From positions 16,216,830-16,280,829 of the forward strand of contig NC_037256.1 of the NCBI RefSeq assembly GCF_000002425.4: 64,000 bases of DNA. Reading direction: 5' to 3'. Positions 57,869 through 64,000 of the stretch are shown in pieces. The first letter of the stretch is position 1. Each line of letters starts with the position of its first letter. Both the position numbers and the translations under genes were made by a program. The notes under the pieces are model-generated. The model saw only the letters and a program-made list of their open reading frames with translations. It ran no database searches and was not told where the DNA came from. The DNA is from Physcomitrium patens (lineage: Eukaryota > Streptophyta > Bryopsida > Funariales > Funariaceae).

Positions 57869-58438
57869 TTACTTGATGCTGCACTTGGCTCCGGCAGCTT
57901 CCAATGCCTTCTGCGCCTCTTCCGCATCCTCCTTGCTCACTCCTTCCTTCACCTTCTTAGGCAAGCCCTCAATCATGTCCTTCGCTTCCTTCAACCCCAG
58001 AGCAGTCAAAGTACGCACGGCCTTGATAACGGCAATTCTAGCCGAGGACGGGACCTCGTCAAGAACCAAATCAAATTCTGTCTTCTCCTCCACGGCAGGA
58101 GCAGCCTCAGCAGGCACCCCGGCAGCGGTTCCTGCCGGAGATGCGAAAGAAGAAGCAGACACGCCGAGCCTCTCCTGGAGCTTTTCGGTGAAAACCCTAG
58201 CCTCTTCCAAGGTCAACTGCTCAACTTCAGATACAAGCCTGTCCAACTTCTCCACATCCGCCACAGCAGCGCGCACAGCGACCAACCTCCGCCTAGATAG
58301 CACGCCCGGAACCTTGGCGGCAATTCCACCGAAGTGCACCCTAGCAGCAGACTGGAAATCTCCCGTCCTCGAGACGGAGCTCGCGGCGCCCAAGGTCGCG
58401 GGAGCATTCACAATGGAGGCTTGTGCCATAGCTGCCAT
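57869..58438 (-). CDS. RPL12: Plastid ribosomal protein bL12 (L7/L12), nuclear gene
   Basis: An uninterrupted 189-codon frame begins at ATG 58,438 (M-A-A-M-A-Q). An upstream in-frame ATG at 58,474 would add 12 residues, but the M-A-A-M start looks like a normal transit peptide. Residues 1-60 are rich in A, S, V and R without acidic runs, as in plastid transit peptides. Then comes the dimerisation helix pair ([16 protein letters not shown]), an Ala/Pro-rich hinge, and the C-terminal factor-binding domain with E-F-D-L-V-L, K-I-like A-V-I-K-A-V-R, G-L-K-E-A-K and the end A-A-G-A-K-C-S-I-K. Multiple copies of this protein form the stalk that recruits translation GTPases. No intron, as in many plants. 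Coding GC is far above the surroundings. Confidence 0.95.
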   Translation of the reverse strand: MAAMAQASIVNAPATLGAASSVSRTGDFQSAARVHFGGIAAKVPGVLSRRRLVAVRAAVADVEKLDRLVSEVEQLTLEEARVFTEKLQERLGVSASSFASPAGTAAGVPAEAAPAVEEKTEFDLVLDEVPSSARIAVIKAVRTLTALGLKEAKDMIEGLPKKVKEGVSKEDAEEAQKALEAAGAKCSIK

Positions 58439-58950
58439 CTCTCCCCTCCTTCCTGAGAATTGAGGCTCGAACAAGAACGGAGGGCAGTCACCGAGCTACT
58501 CTGCCTCGCAAACAGCGGTGCCACCAGTTGTGAACCCAAACAACGACCGAATTGATGCTGCTGTTGCGACGCTTTGACGGGTCAGTAAGCAGATCTATGG
58601 CTCGGAAGAGACGAGGGCCTTCCACAGAAAGTACATTATCCACTTGGGACTTCTTTTCCAAGCCAAGCTTCCACCCGTTCCCCCGCGATGTACCGCAACG
58701 CAGGGCTGAGATGCTTCTACATATGTTGGACGGCGTTCCATCCATTCCGTTTTGTGTGGATTAGGCAGCGGCACGGATGAAGCTTTGAAGATGGCTGCAT
58801 TGGATGAGAGTTATCCGCGTCGGCTTTCTCTCTTTAATATTTGTGACGGAGTTGTGTGCGCTGTTCTTGTGAGTTGGGCCAAAGCACAACTGTGGATTAC
58901 ATGATCCCTAAAACTCCATCCCCTGGAGTTGACAGGTGGAGGGAATGAAC
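58439..58950 (-). promoter_or_regulatory. Upstream region of the L12 gene
   Basis: About 500 bp of GC-balanced sequence lies before the start codon, probably leader and promoter. I saw no firm TATA box. A minus-strand frame at 58,488-58,745 is unrelated to L12 and unrecognised. Composition drops to strongly AT-rich after about 58,950, which marks the edge of the gene island. Confidence 0.45.
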
Positions 58951-59753
58951 TATTCTGAGCACAAATGATGGGATAGAATTTAAAGAAAAGGAAATGAAAC
59001 CAAAATGATTTCGTCTTTAAACAAATATACTTACAATGTTGGAGAGTTGTAGTAAATAGACAAAATGTAGCAGCAACTATCAAACTTTTATATATAGTTC
59101 AACAAAAATTATTTAGTACCAAGTTACACATGCTGAGCAAATATATACATTTTAGCTACAGGCCATAAAATTACTCACGTTTAAGAACAATTGTAAACAC
59201 CATCCTGTCACAAGCCTGATTAATTCAAGTAGAAGTTTTACTTTAGAATTATATATGTAATAACATAACTGTTTAACTGTTATTTTTGAAATGTCTAATT
59301 TTCATTGTGCCTTATCTGGTTCATCTATATATATATATATATGAAAATCACAATATAGCAAAGTGTCTTAAAATATTTTAGAATTCTTTTCAGAGTCCTA
59401 TTTGAACTTGTTTAATATAACTTTGAAATAGAAAAACTGTTAGAATCTATATCAAAATGTTAGAACAAAAAATCTTTTCCAGAGTTAATTTAACATAAGT
59501 CTAACTATTAATTAATTGTAGGTTTTAGGAGAGAAATACTTGAACAAAAAATTTCATATGAGACATTAAAATCTTACAAAAAAAATTCTTAAGTCAATCA
59601 TCTAACAAGTTTGAACTTTGAATGCTTTTGGCAATGTATTTCAAATAACTACATTGTAGAATCTTTTGAATAATCTCTTATTTATTTTTATGGTAAGAGA
59701 TTATAAAATTCTTAATCTTTAAAATTAGATAATTTTTTTCTATAATACTAAAT

Positions 59754-59791
<38 letters not shown>

Positions 59792-60639
59792 AATATTATG
59801 AATCTATATAATATGCATAATTCATAAAAAAATATAAATAAAGTTTCTATCTAAAAAAAGTATAAATACCAAGACTTGTAACAAATCCATATTTTATAAG
59901 AAATAAGAAGTCTTGAGATGTTTAAAGAAAGTTCGATCTTTTCTTCTTATATGTGATGTACAATGTTTATATTAATTAGAATATATTACAATTATTTTAT
60001 AAATTGAGATTTTTTTTATAGAAATTAAAATAATATAATATAATATAAAATTTATTTATTAAAAAAAATTAATATGGACTTATCAATGTATTTATATATT
60101 AAAATAAATAAATTGAAAGATTATGTTATTTATAATAAGATGTCATGTAAACAAAGATCGTTACATACAACACATCAAGTGCTACAAACCAATTACAATA
60201 TATATAATTTAAACAAAATACAAATACACAATCAATACACTCTCAAGTGTCCCCTTACTCTCCTCTTCCTCTTTTTTAGTTGATTATAAATCCCTCTACT
60301 AAGCTAAGACTATAAAATAAATATTATTAAAGATAAATGCTACAATAATGTTGCTACAAAATTATACTCATCTAAAACAAAGTTATTGGAGCTAGACTAC
60401 CAAAACGTGTAACAAATGTGAAAGAAAAAATCTTTAATATTTATTAATAGATGAGGCATGGTTGAAAGACTACTTATAATAAGGACAAATCCAATCTCCT
60501 AAAAAAAGAGTTAAAAAATGTGGCATCAAACATGCTATATGCTACCTATATTGATATTGATCACACAAAATCAAAGTAGCAACTTCTTTCTTTTCATCAT
60601 ATACAAAAAAAGAAAGAATAATTGACACAATTATATATT
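58951..60639. other. AT-rich stretch with TA microsatellites, no gene recognised
   Basis: Short (TA)n runs occur near 59,327-59,341. Nothing coding is supported; a 69-codon frame at 60,074-60,283 is unrecognised. Confidence 0.4.
59757..59787. repeat. (TA)n microsatellite
   Basis: About 15 TA units. Confidence 0.95.
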
Positions 60640-63300
60640 TAGAATATACAAAAGCATCAATAAGAAGATGACAAGGAACAAAACTTTTCAAATGCTTCTA
60701 ATACTCATGTCCATCTTTGCCTTCAAGCAACAAAATACTATTGGATAATACATCCTTTACATATAGAATTATATGTCCTACCTTAATATTAAATGTTGTA
60801 GGCACCTCACATTGCAAATACACATTATCTTTTTTAGAAAATCCCCATAATTGAAGTTGATAAGCTCTACTATGAATCCAAGTATATCATAAGGTATTTT
60901 AATGTTGAATAATAGATAAGTTTTCAATTATTATAGATATGACCTTCTTAAAGAACTTTGCTCAATTATATAGACATTGAGTCCAAATACTAGAATCATC
61001 TAAGTCCACAATTGAAGCTATCTTCTCACATACTAAATTTAGTAGGATTGGTTCTTGTCCATACAACAATTGATAAGGACTATAAGATACCAAAGATGCC
61101 TACCGATTAAAGTTGCAATCCATTATAATCTAAGGCAACATTAAGCTTCAATCACAATGATAGCCATAAAATAATCTATAATTCTATAAACCATGCTTGA
61201 TAGTCTAAATAATCCATTTAATCATGCCATATATCTTAGAATGATTTCTAGAAGTAATACAATAATCTATCAATGCCTTCGCATATAAAGCTTCAAATAC
61301 TTTAAGAAACTTTTTTTCTTATCCATTAAGACTTTAGTAGATGCTTCAAAACATGCCAATACATGATTAAGAAAAGCCATAGTTGCCAATTTTGAAGAGT
61401 TTTGTGGTTAAGCTTTAAGTTCAATCTACTTACTAAAATGCTCTACCATCACCAATACATATTTAGCTCCATATGAAGTAAGAACAAGTAGCCTAGCAAA
61501 GTCTAAAGATCAATAATAATCCAGCTTTTGATAAATAAAGGCTTCAACTAAGATAATAAGGTGTTAAAGTTTGATTTGGTCTAATCACAAACTTCACACT
61601 GAAAGACATATGTGACCACTTATTGATGTATATCATTCCACTAATATTAATTGCAATATATAGAATGTTTCTTACGTATTTAAAAATATCCAAGCTCTTT
61701 ATATGCTTGTTGTATCAAAGAAATTCTTGGATCTAGTCTTGGAACTATACACCTCGCTCATGCAAGCTATACATGAAATAAAAAATTATTCTTCTAATAA
61801 AATCTTATTATTTAATAGTTAATTATATTTCTTGCTATGATAGAAATAGTTAAAGAAAATATTTTTTATTGAAGCTTCTACAAGATTGTAAGATCTTCTA
61901 ATACATTGCTAATCACTTAGTTCTTATCCAATTCCTCATTTAAACTTTTATCAAAAACCTTAATTGTAGAATTTGAAATTAAAGTCAAGTATGTCGTTGC
62001 ATGTTATCCATGAATTGCTTTTCTATTACAATCTCTATATTATTGAGCTCCAATTAAGCCTTCTTTCAAAAGATTTGGATTATAAAAAAATCTCTTAATA
62101 TTCAGATTAATAATGTATACTTAATAATCTTTAAGAATACAATTTTTTCCATCAATCTTCAAGAATACAATTTTGAAGATTATAAGATGAGTAATTGGAT
62201 TCTATATTGTTGCTTCTTAAAAATATATATATATAAAGATATATTTACATCTTACATCATCTTTTTATATTAAGACTACTTTTAGTCATATTGTACTCTA
62301 ATCCATGTATAGTTAGAAAGATTTAATAGCATGCAAATGTCAAAGTATTGGAGCTAAATCTAACTTTTACTTTAACATATCAAATGAATGTTGATGCTCA
62401 AAATTCCAAGTCTATAGCTAATTCTTATCTATGAGAATAGTCAAAGACTTGGCAATTAAGCTTAAGTTCTTTACAAATCTTTGGTAGTAATTTATCAATG
62501 CAAAAAAATTCAAAGATATGAAATATTTCTTGATACAAAGGTTTTTTGTAAGGCATCTATCTATACTTGCTGCACTCCAAGAGCTCTTGGAATAATCATA
62601 TGATCCATGTATGATAACCATTTGTAGAAGAATTTATACTCGCCATGATGTAAATGTAATTTCCATTGCAATAATTGCTCAAATACTACTCATAAATGCC
62701 TCACATGATTTTGTGAGTTGCTACTAAAAATTCTAACATTATCAATGTAATATTTAGCAAATGAAAAATGAAACAACATATGATCCATCATCCTTTGAAA
62801 CTTAATTCATACATTCTTAAGGCTAAATAGAAAGAACTTTAAATAATAGAGTTGATCTTTGTTATTTTAATCAACTCTCTAAAATATTGTCTTCACTAGT
62901 TCTTTAACAAGTACTAATAACTAGTGATAATTAGACCTTAGATCCAAAGTATTGAATACTTAAGAAAATCTTATTATATCAAATAATTCTTTTGGCATTA
63001 GATATTAATTAGACTTGGTTCTATAATTAATTAGATGGTAGTCTTCACACATCTACTTATTTATCCAATTGCCAAAAATATCTTTCTTTAAAGGCATAAC
63101 TATAGCACAAATATATTTTTCATTAAAAAACTCAATTAAACTTACAGTCAATAATTCTTAACAATAAGTCTAGATGCTATCTTTTTCCAAGGTACTAAAC
63201 TTGTAAGGTTGTTAAAAGATTGAATAATCATCTTCTAAGTGGATGTAAATGAGTTTGCTTCTACAAACTTCATGGTCTTCAAAGCTAAAGACAAAACAAT
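60640..63300 (-). pseudogene. Element H: decayed Ty3/gypsy pol (RT to integrase)
   Basis: On the minus strand the order is clear despite many stops. H-L-E-D-D-like text lies near 63,240, then M-P-L-K-K-D-I-F-G-N-W near 63,110 and L-D-L-R-S-N-Y-H near 62,940. N-Y-Y-Q-R-F-V-K-N-L-S is at about 62,480. The integrase core has Y-V-L-V-M-V-E-H-F-S-K near 61,460, V-L-M-D-K near 61,330 and S-R-N-H-S-K near 61,240. A tail then has V-Y-L-Q-C-E-V-P-T-T and L-L-L-E-G-K-D-G-H near 60,720-60,830. This is a different pol type from A, C and D. The second catalytic block and the Glu of integrase are altered (M-D-K-K, M-I-K-W). Gag and protease were not found. Confidence 0.8.
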
Positions 63301-63435
63301 TACAATATATACAAATAAAGGTATGTATCATTTATACTTCAATACTAATATTATTGAAGAAAAAGAATTTTGAAGTCACTAATATATAGTATCAACAAGA
63401 TTAATCACAAAGAGAGTATAAAGTAAGATATCTCT

Positions 63436-63450
63436 CACTTCCAATACCAG
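63436..63450 (-). other. Primer-binding-site-like sequence beside the LTR at 63,465
   Basis: The minus strand reads CTGGTATTGGAAGTG, which resembles the initiator-Met site TGGTATCAGAGC. It lies about 15 bp after the LTR end rather than the usual few bases. Confidence 0.45.
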
Positions 63451-63464
63451 TTACTTATAGATGG

Positions 63465-63994
63465 TGTCAGGGACAAGAACTCGATGAAAGCTAAAGAGTA
63501 AGTGAGACTTTTCTCAAAAAGAAATAGGACAAAATAGAAATATGTATATTAAGAAAGAAACTGGAATGGCTATTGCCAAAATACAAGAAAACTAGAGACC
63601 CTTGAAACTAGACTAGAAGCAAGAAAGGAGTTGACAAGAGTGAAGAGGGCTTCACTCTTGCCTCTATATATACTATCTAACTAGAAGCCACGTGGCGATG
63701 TTCTATAAGACCTCCAATATATGTTGACTTTCTAGGCCACATGCCTTTGCTTGCAAGGCAAGTTTTCTATGGATGGACCACGTAGTTAGCTTGTTCTTTA
63801 AGCTTCCAACATGCGTGGCACATGGCTAACTTGTTGACCAAGTTTCTAACCTAAAAGTCAACTATAGACTCCTATAAAGTCAAAGCAGCGTCTATGAAGC
63901 TTCTAAGAAGCTTCTTTAGAAGATATTACACAATTAACCTACTTTTACATACTTTTATCTATTCATATAGGTAATTATATGTATGTCCGTGACA
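63465..63994 (-). mobile_element. LTR of the chromovirus C family, minus orientation
   Basis: 530 bp, TGTCACGGACATAC on the minus strand to CTTGTCCCTGACA. It matches element C's LTR and the solo LTR at 15,204. Only about 165 bp separate it from RT-type sequence of element H, leaving no room for gag, so the pairing with H is probably a later join or a large deletion. Confidence 0.8.
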
Positions 63995-64000
63995 TTACCC

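Noticed and set aside
57800..58463. Plus-strand open frames of 166 and 196 codons opposite the L12 gene
   Set aside because: They are antisense shadows of a GC-rich coding region; only the minus frame gives a known protein.
58488..58745. 85-codon frame just upstream of the L12 gene
   Set aside because: No motif, wrong frame to extend L12, and it lies where leader and promoter are expected.

Overview
This window looks like nuclear DNA of a land plant. It carries an intact gene for the plastid-targeted ribosomal protein L12 and, at its left edge, the first coding part of a gene resembling plant cytosolic heteroglycan glucosidase (GH31). Everything between is AT-rich and dominated by decayed retrotransposons. 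The style of the Ty3/gypsy pol proteins suggests a seed-free plant (moss, lycophyte or fern), but that is only an impression.

Layout. 1-1,700: 5' end of the GH31 gene (minus strand) and its upstream sequence, ending in a strong G-quadruplex motif. 3.4-9.5 kb: a LINE reverse-transcriptase remnant, short tandem repeats and a solo LTR (7,023-8,321). 9.56-13.8 kb: two related LTR-like sequences facing away from each other around a 0.65-kb centre, one swollen by about 1 kb of telomere-like CCTAAAT-type repeats. 15.2-18.8 kb: a solo LTR, a ~175-bp tandem repeat and microsatellites. 18.8-53.4 kb: a nested stack of Ty3/gypsy elements. The oldest chromovirus copy (B) is split by a solo LTR, by a complete two-LTR element on the minus strand (A, 20,815-29,291), by a second solo LTR and by another chromovirus (C, from 32,291). 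C is split in gag by element D (33,944-40,162, minus) and in reverse transcriptase by element E (41,539-51,778, plus). E is split by element F (44,423-49,123, plus). 53.4-54.95 kb: a scrambled junction with an LTR fragment, a gypsy gag scrap and a Ty1/copia gag with an initiator-Met-type primer site. 57.87-58.44 kb: the L12 gene in a GC-richer island. 60.6-64.0 kb: a decayed minus-strand gypsy pol and an LTR.

How the parts relate. A, F and the solo LTR at 7,023 belong to one broad group, sharing LTR ends, a 3' internal end and gag type. D and E are sister copies of a family that lost most of pol before it spread, so they must have been mobilised in trans. B and C are chromoviruses whose chromodomain end appears twice in inverted orientation. 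No element has an intact pol; premature stops and lost CpGs fit methylation-linked decay.

I found no CRISPR array, convincing tRNA or rRNA gene, or prokaryotic feature. The only host genes I can support are the two named above. The two-LTR elements and their target duplications were read directly by matching repeats; all identity figures are estimates by eye.
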